DNA from: Hyphococcus sp.
Lineage (GTDB): Bacteria > Pseudomonadota > Alphaproteobacteria > Caulobacterales > Parvularculaceae
Direction: 5' to 3'
DNA length: 32,191 bases
NCBI GenBank assembly: GCA_021776245.1
Contig: JAJFGF010000071.1
Location: 1 to 32,191 of the forward strand
In this document: one piece after another, positions 1 through 7,892 of the stretch
Layout: each line of letters opens with the position of its first letter
Position numbering within the stretch: the stretch's first letter is position 1
The notes under the pieces: model-generated
Seen by the model: the letters and a program-made list of their open reading frames with translations, nothing else
What the model was told of the DNA's origin: nothing
The model's database searches: none
Program-made: the position numbers and the translations under genes

Positions 1-38
1 TTGGTCAATTGATGAAACACGCTATTTTGATGCCGCAT
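1..38 (-). CDS. Possible 5' end of a gene leaving the window on the left
   Basis: A minus-strand reading frame opens with ATG at 38 and stays open to the window edge, giving only about 12 residues (MRHQNSVFHQLT). The support is a strong Shine-Dalgarno sequence, AAGGAGA at about 53-47, placed 9 bases before the ATG. A nearer ATG at 43 stops after 12 codons. Nothing can be said of function from so short a piece, and the call rests only on the ribosome binding site. Confidence 0.3.
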   Translation of the reverse strand, partial: MRHQNSVFHQLT

Positions 39-187
39 GACATTGATCTCCTTTTGTGTCCAAACCGTCGTCAAACGCTTGGAAACAAATAGAATCAATG
101 TCGTGCAACCAGTCCACTAGTTTAAACCGGACAGCAGTGAACTTGATTCAGGATGACGGGTGTCGAAAGATAGCGACATGCAGGCCG

Positions 188-646
188 TCAGATCGGCAGC
201 GCCGTTGTAAATTTATGTTCGCGCAATGCGATGTTCGATGAGGCCGACGCAACGCTCGGGTGCGACAGAATTTTGTCCATCAGTAAAAGCTCATACGCCT
301 TGATGTCCTTGACGCGAATATTGAGAATATAATCATGGGGACCGGTCAGTGAAAAACACTGCATAATCTCCGGGGTCTGGTCGACAAGCTTTTCAAACGA
401 CCGGCGCTGTCCGGAATCATGCGACACGATATTGACGTAAACAAATGCGCAAACCGCGACGCCGACAGCTTCGGGATCGAGAATGGTCACGCGGCTGCGA
501 ATGATTTTTTCCGCTTCGAGCGCCTTGATGCGCCGCCACAGGGTCGTATGCGACACGGCGGTTTTTGTCGCCAGCTCGTCGAGGGTCAGTGTGGCGTCGT
601 CCTGGATGAGGCGCAGGAGTTCAATATGAGCGGCATTGAGCTTCAT
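188..646 (-). CDS. Lrp/AsnC family transcriptional regulator (BkdR-like position)
   Basis: This 152-residue protein has the length and layout of the Lrp/AsnC family. An N-terminal winged helix-turn-helix (about residues 5-60, with DELATKTAVSHTTLWRRIKALE as recognition region) is followed by the RAM/AsnC ligand-binding domain (about 65-140, including MQCFSLTGPHDYILNIRV). Such proteins bind DNA as dimers or octamers and respond to amino acids. It is transcribed divergently from the 2-oxoacid dehydrogenase operon with 186 bases between start codons, the arrangement of BkdR and bkd in Pseudomonas putida, where the Lrp homologue activates branched-chain keto-acid degradation. Family assignment is firm; control of the neighbouring operon by branched-chain amino acids is inferred. 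The start at 646 has no strong ribosome binding site. Confidence 0.9.
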   Translation of the reverse strand: MKLNAAHIELLRLIQDDATLTLDELATKTAVSHTTLWRRIKALEAEKIIRSRVTILDPEAVGVAVCAFVYVNIVSHDSGQRRSFEKLVDQTPEIMQCFSLTGPHDYILNIRVKDIKAYELLLMDKILSHPSVASASSNIALREHKFTTALPI

Positions 647-832
647 TGTGGAATTTTCATTTCATATTATGGATAGAAACGGAATATTCAGTGCAAAATA
701 TGAAGAAAGACGGACTGAAACGCAATGATATTTTACCGGATTTCGTGCATAAATCCCTGATGCCGCGCTGATTTGTACCTGCGCGGCGACCGTCACATCA
801 ATTTGAGTAAATGCGCGATGAGGGAGCAAGGA
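647..832. promoter_or_regulatory. Divergent promoter region, likely Lrp-type operator
   Basis: This 186-base spacer separates the start codons of the Lrp-type regulator and the E1 gene. Its part nearest the regulator (650-745) is clearly more A+T-rich than the flanking genes and carries spaced AT tracts (TCATATTATGG near 662, GGAATATTCAG near 681, CAAAATATGAAG near 693). They lie roughly one to two helical turns apart, as degenerate Lrp-family sites often do. I could not assign a single consensus site or a clear -35/-10 pair; the operator role is inferred from arrangement. Confidence 0.4.
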
Positions 833-2923
833 ATGGCTCAAACACAGGCGGCGACCATAAATGCGCCAAACCAAAGTTCAATTGACGCCGCTGTCGACTG
901 GAAGCGCGTTGCCTATCTTGTGCATCTGTCGCGGGGGCTGGACGCGCTGGAGGAAACAAAACTCGTTCCCGAAAAAAAGGTGCTCTATCAATTCTCGGCG
1001 CGCGGCCATGACATGGCGCAGATCTTACTCGGCGAACAGCTCGATCATGCACGCGACGCAATTTGCGGCTATTATCGATCGCGGCCAATTTTACTGTCGC
1101 TTGGCGTCGATCTGGTCGAAGCCCTGGGTTCTTCAATGGCGCGGGCGGGCGGCTATTCCGACGGCCGCGACATTGGCGCGGTTTTTAATTTTCCGAATTT
1201 GAACGGCGCATCGGCGCTGCCCATGTGCGGTGGCGTCGGCGCGCAATATACGCCCATGGCGGGCTGGGCGCAGGCGCTTCAGTATTTTAAGAACACGCTG
1301 AATGATCCGTCCTATGACAGAGCCATCGGCGTTGTCCTCGGGGGCGAGGCGTCAGTCGCCACCAACGGGTTCTGGTCAGCGCTGACAATTGCGACGACGC
1401 TCAAGCTGCCGATGCTGTTTTACGTGGAGGATAATGGCTACGGCATTTCGGTGCCGTCAACATTTCAAACGCCCGGCGCTGATATCGCCGCCAACCTTTC
1501 GCAATTTAAAAACCTGAAGGTGTTGTCGGGCGATGGAACCGACCCGGCAGAAGCCTCCGCATTGATCAGTGAAGCGGTCAATCATGTGCGCAGCTGGACC
1601 GGACCGAGCCTGTTGCGGCTGACTGTGCCGCGCCTTCAGGGGCACAGTTTTCAGGACACGCAGACCTATAAATCCGATGCCCTGGTCAAAAAGGAATGGG
1701 CGCGCGACCCATTGCCGAAATTAAAAGACCATCTTGTGCCGGGCCATTTAAGTGAACGCGAATGGACGGAAATTTCTGCGCGCGCGGACCAGGCGGTTGA
1801 GGAGACGCGCGAGAAGGCGGAAGCGATCCCGGTCGCCGATCCCGGCGCCGTCACGCGATATGTTTTCTCCGAGACCGAGCCTCAAATCATGGGCGGGTTA
1901 CGCGGCAAGGGAGCGCGCCCCAAAAGCGACCTTGAACCAAAACCTGCAGGCGCCCGCATCAATATGGTGACGGCGCTGCGGCGTACGCTTGATCACGAGC
2001 TGTCCGTCAATCCAAGAATGGCGCTATTCGGAGAAGATGTGGGTCCTAAAGGGGGCGTTCACGCTGTGACGCTGGGCCTGCAGGAAAAGCGCGGTGACAC
2101 CCGCGTCTTTGACACCAGCCTGTCGGAAGAAGGCATCATCGGACGCGCTGTCGGCATGGCGCTTGCCGGTTTGCTGCCGGTGCCGGAAATTCAGTTTCGA
2201 AAATACGCCGATCCTGCGGTTGAGCAGATCAATGATTGCGGCACCATGCGGTGGCGGACGAATAACCGGTTTGCCGCGCCCATGGTTGTGCGCATGCCGG
2301 TGGGCTTTTTCAAATGCGGCGATCCCTGGCACAGTCAGACCAACGAAGTGCAGTTTGTGCATTCTCCAGGCTGGAAGGTTGCTGCGCCGTCAAATGCCGA
2401 AGACGCCGTGGGCTTGTTGCGCACGGCCTTACGCGGCGATGATCCCGTGATGTTTTTTGAGCATCGCGCAATGCTGGACGATCCCTGGGCGCGCCGGCCT
2501 TATCCCGGCGATGATTATGTCTTGCCTTTCGGTCAGGCGAAATTCACTCTCGCCGGCGATGAAATTACCATTGTCACCTGGGGCGCCATGGTTAAACGCT
2601 GTGAGGAAGCCGCTAAAAAATCCGGACGAAGCGCTGACGTGATCGATTTGCGGACCTTAATGCCCTGGGACAAAAAGGCGGTGTTGAGCTCGGTAAAAAA
2701 AACAAGCCGTTGTTTGATTGTTCATGAAGATCTGCGCTCGGCGGGATTTGGCGCAGAGATTGCGGCGGTTGTTGCCGATGAGGCGTTCATGGATCTTGAT
2801 GCGCCTATCGCGCGCTTGACCATGCCGGACATTCCAAGCCCCCATAATCCTGTGCTTCTCAATGCTGTGGTGCCGGACGTAGAAACAATCTGCAAATCCA
2901 TTGAAGATCTTTGCGCATTTTAA
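833..2923 (+). CDS. 2-oxoacid dehydrogenase E1, fused alpha-beta subunits (branched-chain type)
   Basis: This 696-residue protein fuses both E1 subunits of a thiamine-diphosphate 2-oxoacid dehydrogenase, which decarboxylates the 2-oxoacid and passes the acyl group to the lipoyl arm of E2 in the cytoplasm. The alpha half (about residues 20-350) has the cofactor region GGEASVATNGFW ... EDNGYGISVPS at about 167-205. The beta half begins near residue 375 (INMVTALRRTL) and carries the E1-beta signature LFGEDVGPKGG and SEEGIIGRAVGMALAG. Fused E1 proteins of this form are usually annotated as 2-oxoisovalerate dehydrogenase; exact substrate is not readable. I start at ATG 833 because AGGGAG lies 6 bases before it; an in-frame TTG at 773 and ATG at 818 are less likely. 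The E2 gene follows after 15 bases. No E3 gene is in the window. Confidence 0.9.
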   Translation: MAQTQAATINAPNQSSIDAAVDWKRVAYLVHLSRGLDALEETKLVPEKKVLYQFSARGHDMAQILLGEQLDHARDAICGYYRSRPILLSLGVDLVEALGSSMARAGGYSDGRDIGAVFNFPNLNGASALPMCGGVGAQYTPMAGWAQALQYFKNTLNDPSYDRAIGVVLGGEASVATNGFWSALTIATTLKLPMLFYVEDNGYGISVPSTFQTPGADIAANLSQFKNLKVLSGDGTDPAEASALISEAVNHVRSWTGPSLLRLTVPRLQGHSFQDTQTYKSDALVKKEWARDPLPKLKDHLVPGHLSEREWTEISARADQAVEETREKAEAIPVADPGAVTRYVFSETEPQIMGGLRGKGARPKSDLEPKPAGARINMVTALRRTLDHELSVNPRMALFGEDVGPKGGVHAVTLGLQEKRGDTRVFDTSLSEEGIIGRAVGMALAGLLPVPEIQFRKYADPAVEQINDCGTMRWRTNNRFAAPMVVRMPVGFFKCGDPWHSQTNEVQFVHSPGWKVAAPSNAEDAVGLLRTALRGDDPVMFFEHRAMLDDPWARRPYPGDDYVLPFGQAKFTLAGDEITIVTWGAMVKRCEEAAKKSGRSADVIDLRTLMPWDKKAVLSSVKKTSRCLIVHEDLRSAGFGAEIAAVVADEAFMDLDAPIARLTMPDIPSPHNPVLLNAVVPDVETICKSIEDLCAF

Positions 2924-2938
2924 GGGCCGCCCAAACTC

Positions 2939-4207
2939 ATGACAAAATCAATTGATGTGACAGCGCCCGTCGAACAGGAAGGCACCAAAGCGGTTGTCAA
3001 AAACTGGTATGTGGCCATCGGCGAGACGATTAAAGAAGGCGAACCGCTGGTCGAACTTGAAACCGATAAAGTGGCGGTTGAAGTGCCCGCGCCCGCAAGC
3101 GGCGTACTTCTGGAAATTCTGATCGACGCTGATGGCGAAGCCGAACCGGGCGGCGTGCTGGGAAGGCTGGGCGACAGTGCTGGCGACAGGTCTTGGGATG
3201 GGCCGCGCAAGGAAGAAGCGCCGCTGCAACCTGTAAAAACCAATGGCGCCACTCGCCATGTTGATCAGCCAATGCAATCTGAGAAAACCATTGAACATCG
3301 ATTATCGCCTTCGGTGCGCCGGATCGTCGCCGAACACAATCTCGACCCTTCGACCATTGCCGGCACCGGAAAAGGCGGCCGTCTGACACGCGGCGATGTG
3401 CGCCAGTTTCTTGATCGCGGCGGCAAGCCAACAATTACGCCCAATCGCGCTGGGCCCTCGAAAAAAGCCCGCGCCCCCGGCGGCGAAACTGTCGAAACGG
3501 ATCTCGGGATGGCGCAGCGTATCCCCCATGACACCATGCGCCGCCGCATTGCTGAACATATGGCGCATTCCGTACAAACGGCGCCCCATGTCACGGCTGT
3601 TTTCGAAGCGGATTTTTCGGCCATCGTCGCGCACCGCAATGCACACAAAGGCGACTACGCACGGCGCGGGGTCAAGCTGACCTTTACGTCCTATATGATC
3701 TCCGCCTGCGTTGAGGCAATGAAAGTTGCGCCAAGCGTCAACAGTCAGTGGCATGATGATTATCTCGACGTCTTTGACGACATCAATATTGGCGTCGGCA
3801 CGGCGCTTGGCGACAAAGGGCTGGTTGTGCCGGTCGTCCGTCAGGCGCAGGCAAAGTCGCATTTCGGCATTGCGAAAGAATTACAGACGCTCACGCAAAA
3901 TGCGCGCGACGGCAAGTTAGCGCCGTCGGACGTCCGCGGCGGCACATTTTCAATTTCCAATCACGGCACCTCGGGATCGCTGGTCGCGACGCCGATCATC
4001 ATCAATCAACCGCAATCGGCAATCCTCGGCGTCGGAAAACTCGAAAAACGCGCGATTGTGCGCACCGTAGACGGCGTTGATTCAATACAGATCCGGCCAA
4101 TGGCTTACGTGTCGCTGACCATCGATCACCGGGTCATTGACGGCGCCCAGACCAATGCCTGGCTGACGCGCTTTGTTGAAGTTATCGAGACATGGCCAAT
4201 AGAATAA
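2939..4207 (+). CDS. 2-oxoacid dehydrogenase E2, lipoyl acyltransferase
   Basis: This 422-residue protein is the acyltransferase core of the complex whose E1 lies just upstream. In order it shows one lipoyl domain (residues 3-77, lysine K44 in ELETDKVAVEVPAPASG), a linker, a peripheral subunit-binding domain (about 121-158, LSPSVRRIVAEHNLDPSTI then GTGKGGRLTRGDV) and a catalytic domain ending in the acetyltransferase motif HRVIDGAQ with H397 and D401. It takes the acyl group from E1 and hands it to coenzyme A. Length and a single lipoyl domain match the branched-chain or generic class rather than a multi-lipoyl pyruvate E2. The gene follows E1 after 15 bases and is probably co-transcribed and co-regulated by the divergent Lrp-type protein. 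The partner E3 dehydrogenase must be encoded elsewhere. Confidence 0.92.
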   Translation: MTKSIDVTAPVEQEGTKAVVKNWYVAIGETIKEGEPLVELETDKVAVEVPAPASGVLLEILIDADGEAEPGGVLGRLGDSAGDRSWDGPRKEEAPLQPVKTNGATRHVDQPMQSEKTIEHRLSPSVRRIVAEHNLDPSTIAGTGKGGRLTRGDVRQFLDRGGKPTITPNRAGPSKKARAPGGETVETDLGMAQRIPHDTMRRRIAEHMAHSVQTAPHVTAVFEADFSAIVAHRNAHKGDYARRGVKLTFTSYMISACVEAMKVAPSVNSQWHDDYLDVFDDINIGVGTALGDKGLVVPVVRQAQAKSHFGIAKELQTLTQNARDGKLAPSDVRGGTFSISNHGTSGSLVATPIIINQPQSAILGVGKLEKRAIVRTVDGVDSIQIRPMAYVSLTIDHRVIDGAQTNAWLTRFVEVIETWPIE

Positions 4208-4242
4208 TCTGGCTGCCTCAAAACGCCGGCGTCCAGGAGATC

Positions 4243-4947
4243 TTAAACAACATCATCGCACACAATGTTGAGCAAATCCTCGCGCAAGATCACAATCCGG
4301 TTGTCGCGGCGATCAACAACGCCTTCCGATTCCCATGCGCGCAGCAGGCGATTGACGCTCTCGCGCAGCAGGCCTGCATGAGCGCCGAGCGTTCCTTGCG
4401 ATAAAGGGAGATCGATTAAGACGCCGTCTTCCGTGTCTACGCCGTTCGATCGCGAAAGACGCAACAACGTGCGGGCGAGCCGCGGCGCTGCAGCGAGAAG
4501 CGTCGCATCCTCGACCATTTCCGATGTGGCGCGCAGGCGCTTACACACAATTTCGATAATCTTGAGCGCGGTAGCAGGGTTATTTTCCAAAACTTTGATG
4601 AAAGGCTGTCGCGACAGCTCAAGCGTGCGCGTTTGTTCAATAGCTTGCGCTGTCGCGGTGCGCGCGCCGCCGTCGAGAAACGTTAACTCGCCCACAACAT
4701 CGCCCGGCCCTAAAAAGGCGAGAACGCATTCCTTGCCGTTCGCAGCAATGGAACTGATTTTGATCTGGCCCGAAAGGATCATCAACAGGGATCCGCCGGG
4801 ATCGCCTTCGTGAAAAATCAGCTTGCGGGCTTTGTGAATTTTCGGCTGCGCGGAGCGCAGCAATTCATCAAATGTCTTATCGTCCAGTTCCTGGAAGAGC
4901 GGATTTTTCTTCAGCTCCCATTTGAGATTATCGGTCAGGTCGCTCAT
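4243..4947 (-). CDS. Crp/Fnr family regulator with cAMP-type binding cassette
   Basis: This 234-residue protein has a cyclic-nucleotide-binding fold (about residues 15-130) and a C-terminal Crp-type winged helix (about 160-225, with DLPLSQGTLGAHAGLLRESV as the helix-turn-helix). The phosphate-binding cassette reads GDVVGELTFLDGGARTATA. Its Glu in GEL and Arg in ART sit where Crp contacts cAMP, so nucleotide binding is plausible. No N-terminal cysteine cluster of the Fnr type is present, so oxygen sensing by an iron-sulfur cluster is unlikely. It converges on the E2 gene with 35 bases between stops. A class III adenylate cyclase lies about 5 kb away at 9849, and two Crp-like palindromes occur near it. 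Which genes it controls is inferred only. Confidence 0.9.
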   Translation of the reverse strand: MSDLTDNLKWELKKNPLFQELDDKTFDELLRSAQPKIHKARKLIFHEGDPGGSLLMILSGQIKISSIAANGKECVLAFLGPGDVVGELTFLDGGARTATAQAIEQTRTLELSRQPFIKVLENNPATALKIIEIVCKRLRATSEMVEDATLLAAAPRLARTLLRLSRSNGVDTEDGVLIDLPLSQGTLGAHAGLLRESVNRLLRAWESEGVVDRRDNRIVILREDLLNIVCDDVV

Positions 4948-4981
4948 CGATGCCCCGCGTCAGTTTTGACTGTTGGGCATA

Positions 4982-5122
4982 TTAGAGCATTTCCAAGCGG
5001 TTGAAAGCAGCGCTTTCAACGGGAACCGGTTCGCGTGAAGGGTGAGGCGAAAATGCGCCGAGCGCGACCAAACAATAACTTAGAGCCGTTCCGTGATTCA
5101 GTTAAGATCGGAACGGCTCTAA
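4982..5122. repeat. Composite palindromic dispersed repeat of alphaproteobacterial type
   Basis: The segment opens with TTAGAGCATTTCC, continues through GGGAACCGGTTCGCGTGAAG (5021-5040) and CGAAAATGCG, and closes with a 15-bp perfect hairpin. The arms CTTAGAGCCGTTCCG (5079-5093) and CGGAACGGCTCTAAG (5109-5123) enclose a 15-base loop. From general knowledge, this order of blocks (AGAGC..., AACCGGTTCGCGTGAAG, AAAATGCG, AGAGC... hairpin) recurs in intergenic regions of many alphaproteobacteria. Only this one copy is visible here, so its repetitive nature in this genome is inferred. It carries no coding potential. Confidence 0.65.
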
Positions 5123-5141
5123 GCGCAGCCTGGGGATATTG

Positions 5142-5178
5142 AAAAAGGCCCGGAGAAAATTTCTCCGGGCCTTTTTTT
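5142..5178 (-). terminator. Strong, bidirectional intrinsic terminator
   Basis: A 12-bp perfect inverted repeat, GGCCCGGAGAAA (5147-5158) and TTTCTCCGGGCC (5160-5171), is preceded by five A and followed by seven T. It works as a Rho-independent terminator in either direction. On the minus strand it lies 24 bases past the stop of the 841-residue exported protein, the gene it most likely serves. In the plus direction no gene ends close by. Confidence 0.9.
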
Positions 5179-5201
5179 GCAGCAATGATTGCTATCTGGC
5201 G

Positions 5202-7727
5202 TTATTGTCCGCCCGCCGCTTCAAGCGCCGCCGCCTGCTGGTCCGTCAGCGAGGGTGTTGCCGGGTCTGCCGCGCCCGCCGTGATCACCGTGACAGGAGG
5301 TTTTACCTGGATCATTGCGCCGCCTACTCTCGAATTGGAGAAGCTTTTGTTAGTGATGCTTCCAATCTCAACCTTGGAAATGTTGTCCACAGGCAGGCTA
5401 TTGATTTCGACCTTGGGCGTGTTTAGTGAACGGGCACGCGCGTCATAAAGAATAGCATCCGCCAGCCCATTGTCCTGGGGTAAGGAACGCGGCCCATTGA
5501 TGGTTCCATATTTGTTGTTACCCGGCAGTTTAGTCGGCGTTACAGATTCCGAACCATTCCGGTACTCAATTGGCGCCGTTTCGAGCTCCAGTTCGACATT
5601 ACCGCCTGTGGAATTGCCGCTTGACGGATTTTCCATTTGCGTTGCGTCAGGTTGATTCTGGCCGCTCCCGCCAGGCATTGTGTGGTAATCCTGCGGGTCT
5701 TTGTTGTCACGAGACCGATGCCCATTGCCCGGTTCCACATTGCGCAGCGTATGGTGAAGCGCATTTTCAGCTTCGCTGCCGTCGAAACCATTATCGCTTT
5801 GCAGCGGGCCATACATCCAGTCATTGCGCGGATCAGGATAAAAGCATCCGCCCTGTCGAATGATGCAGTCGCGTTCCGATGGAATGCCGCTGCCGCCATT
5901 GCCGCCATTATAGACGGGCCTGTTGTTGATCGCGTCCTGCAGAACGCCGATTGTTGAACCGCCGTTCGCATTGCCCGTTCCGCTTGGCGAATTCATCGAA
6001 TTCTTGTTTTCCGGATCTTCGCAATCGCGGACTTCAAGATCGCGCAGCTGCCAGTAAACCCTATGGGCGACATCGAGCATCTGTTCCGCCCAATAATCTG
6101 ACTGGGCGCGGGCTTCCGCATGGGCCTTAAGCAGGTCCGTGCGATCGCCGCCAACAGCGTTTTCGCCATAAAGGAGGTCACCAAGTGCGGATGCGCGCGG
6201 TCCCCACTGGCGGTGATTGGCGCTCGCCGCTTCCCGGGCTTTCGCCGCGCGGGCGATCAACGCCTGCTTTTCTTCCCATGTGCAAACATAGTCAGGAACC
6301 TCGGGAAGGTCATAAGGCGTCGTTTCGGCTTCCGGCACACCGGCGTGAACGCCCGGCATTGATGAAAACATCTTGCCGATTTCAAGCAGGCCGCCGGTAT
6401 TTGAACAATCCTCAACGACAATCGCTTTTGCGCGGTCATTGGCGTCACTGGCGGCTTCAACCAGCTTGATCCACTTCGCGCTTTCTTTGCGCGCTTCTGC
6501 GCGTGCATCGATCAGCGGCTGGCGTGCGGCGCCGGTTGCTGTCTGCAGCGCAGTGTTAATTGCATCGATCCGTGCATTCCACTGATCGCGATTGTGCCAG
6601 GCATTGCGCAAGGCAGTGAACGCCTTTGCTCCAATTTCCTGTTTGATCGTATCGAGGCATACTTTTGTGGGGATTGACGGAATGTCGACAGGCTTGAGAT
6701 TTGGCGCAGCGACGCCAAGGCCCTGGAGTTGCGTGCCGCCAAGCGTTCCCGCAGGCGTGAGATTTGGGCCGGTGCAATCGGAAATCGGCATCGCTCGCAC
6801 CGCGTCCCAGTCTTTTGCGAGCTGTAAATCGCGATTGCGCCATTTGCGCTGGTCAGCTTGCGCCTGACGAATGCCTGCAGCGATTTTCGTGAGCGCTGCA
6901 TCATAGGCCCGCAATTGTTTTACCTGGTTGTTTTGCGTTGTGGTTTGACCGGCTTTTGCCGCCGCATCTGCGGCGCTCCATGCGGTTTGGCGGGCGGCTT
7001 TGGTGCTTGTTTCCAGCTGCCGCAGCTTGTCACGCAGTTTTTCCGCGACGACTTCATTGGCTTGCGCCTTCTCGCGCATTGACGTGATGCGATCCAGTAC
7101 TTCGCGTTTCTCATCGGCATGGCAAAAACGGGCTGGCACATAAAGTGTGCCAATATCTTCATAGGTCCCCGCCGTGCTGACATTCAAAAGCGGATTTGCG
7201 ACCACGAATACGGGCGTTGAAATTGAAGATCCGCCGCCGGTCGCTGAACCACATGCGCGAGTCGGCGCATTATTCAATTCAGCGATCTTTGCTTTGTAGG
7301 CAGCGGAGATAGCGTTGTTTAGCTTTGCGATGGGCGCAAAGTGACTGCCGTCAACAACGCTGCCCGAACCGCCGGGCGCTAGCCTGCCGATTGCGGCGCG
7401 CGCACGCCCATCGTTGGAAATGATCCGAACCAGAACGCGTCGGCTTAGATTATATTGGCGCTTTTCTGCATTGGCTTTTGCCAGAAGCGTATCCAGCGCA
7501 GCGCGATCGCCTGATTTGTCGCTGGCGTGCGGCGCCTGGCAATAAGACCTCTTGATCGGGAATGTGCGGATTTGCGCGTCGAGATCCGCAAGCGTCGTCT
7601 GAATGCGCCCGATTTTGTTAAATTGCGCGATCGCCTGATTGGTGTTGGCGTAGGCGGCGCCCGAGCCGATGACAGTGAGCACGAGTGCGGCTAGCGCCAG
7701 AAAAAATGTCTTTGATGTGCGGGCCAT
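5202..7727 (-). CDS. Large exported protein with cysteine-bracketed helical modules, function unknown
   Basis: This 841-residue protein starts at ATG 7727, chosen because GGAGG lies 7 bases upstream and a clean signal peptide follows (MARTSKTFFLALAALVLTVI then GSGAAYA); a longer frame to 7829 lacks both. I recognise no family. The mature protein has four largely helical, Ala/Arg/Lys-rich segments, each closed by a cysteine at either end: C63-C159, C202-C318, C357-C441 and C482-C569. Modules 2-4 open alike (VPARFC, IPTKVC, VPDYVC), and three modules close with DC (C318, C441, C569). A fifth close pair is C621/C628; there are ten cysteines in all. From about residue 570 the chain turns Gly/Asn/Pro/Ser-rich and probably disordered. 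It follows the CsgG-like gene on the same strand, so export or surface assembly through that protein is possible but unproven. Confidence 0.8.
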   Translation of the reverse strand: MARTSKTFFLALAALVLTVIGSGAAYANTNQAIAQFNKIGRIQTTLADLDAQIRTFPIKRSYCQAPHASDKSGDRAALDTLLAKANAEKRQYNLSRRVLVRIISNDGRARAAIGRLAPGGSGSVVDGSHFAPIAKLNNAISAAYKAKIAELNNAPTRACGSATGGGSSISTPVFVVANPLLNVSTAGTYEDIGTLYVPARFCHADEKREVLDRITSMREKAQANEVVAEKLRDKLRQLETSTKAARQTAWSAADAAAKAGQTTTQNNQVKQLRAYDAALTKIAAGIRQAQADQRKWRNRDLQLAKDWDAVRAMPISDCTGPNLTPAGTLGGTQLQGLGVAAPNLKPVDIPSIPTKVCLDTIKQEIGAKAFTALRNAWHNRDQWNARIDAINTALQTATGAARQPLIDARAEARKESAKWIKLVEAASDANDRAKAIVVEDCSNTGGLLEIGKMFSSMPGVHAGVPEAETTPYDLPEVPDYVCTWEEKQALIARAAKAREAASANHRQWGPRASALGDLLYGENAVGGDRTDLLKAHAEARAQSDYWAEQMLDVAHRVYWQLRDLEVRDCEDPENKNSMNSPSGTGNANGGSTIGVLQDAINNRPVYNGGNGGSGIPSERDCIIRQGGCFYPDPRNDWMYGPLQSDNGFDGSEAENALHHTLRNVEPGNGHRSRDNKDPQDYHTMPGGSGQNQPDATQMENPSSGNSTGGNVELELETAPIEYRNGSESVTPTKLPGNNKYGTINGPRSLPQDNGLADAILYDARARSLNTPKVEINSLPVDNISKVEIGSITNKSFSNSRVGGAMIQVKPPVTVITAGAADPATPSLTDQQAAALEAAGGQ

Positions 7728-7845
7728 TGAATTGCCTCCAATGAAGTTGCACGCCTTTTTGTGAGATTGTTTTTGGCGCGCTGTGAATGAAATGAGCGTG
7801 ATTGCAGATGTTGCGGTTTGGGAATGCATGATGAATTCTCCTCTT

Positions 7846-7884
7846 AAAAACGATGGCCGCCTGAAAAACTCATTCCAGGCGGCC
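7846..7884 (-). terminator. Probable intrinsic terminator after the CsgG-like gene
   Basis: A 9-bp perfect stem, GGCCGCCTG (7855-7863) and CAGGCGGCC (7876-7884) with a 12-base loop, lies just past the stop at 7893. On the minus strand it is followed after ATCG by five T. A second short hairpin, GGGGCC...GGCCCC near 7885-7904, overlaps the stop. Termination here may be partial, setting the CsgG-like gene apart from, or at a higher level than, the exported-protein gene downstream. Confidence 0.65.
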
Positions 7885-7892
7885 CGGGGCCG

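Noticed and set aside
56-241. Plus-strand 61-codon frame near the left edge
   Set aside because: No ribosome binding site; it overlaps the end of the Lrp-type gene on the other strand and has no recognisable sequence.
3302-3862. 186-codon minus-strand frame inside the E2 gene
   Set aside because: Antisense to the subunit-binding and catalytic domains of a well-supported gene; composition looks like a frame shadow.
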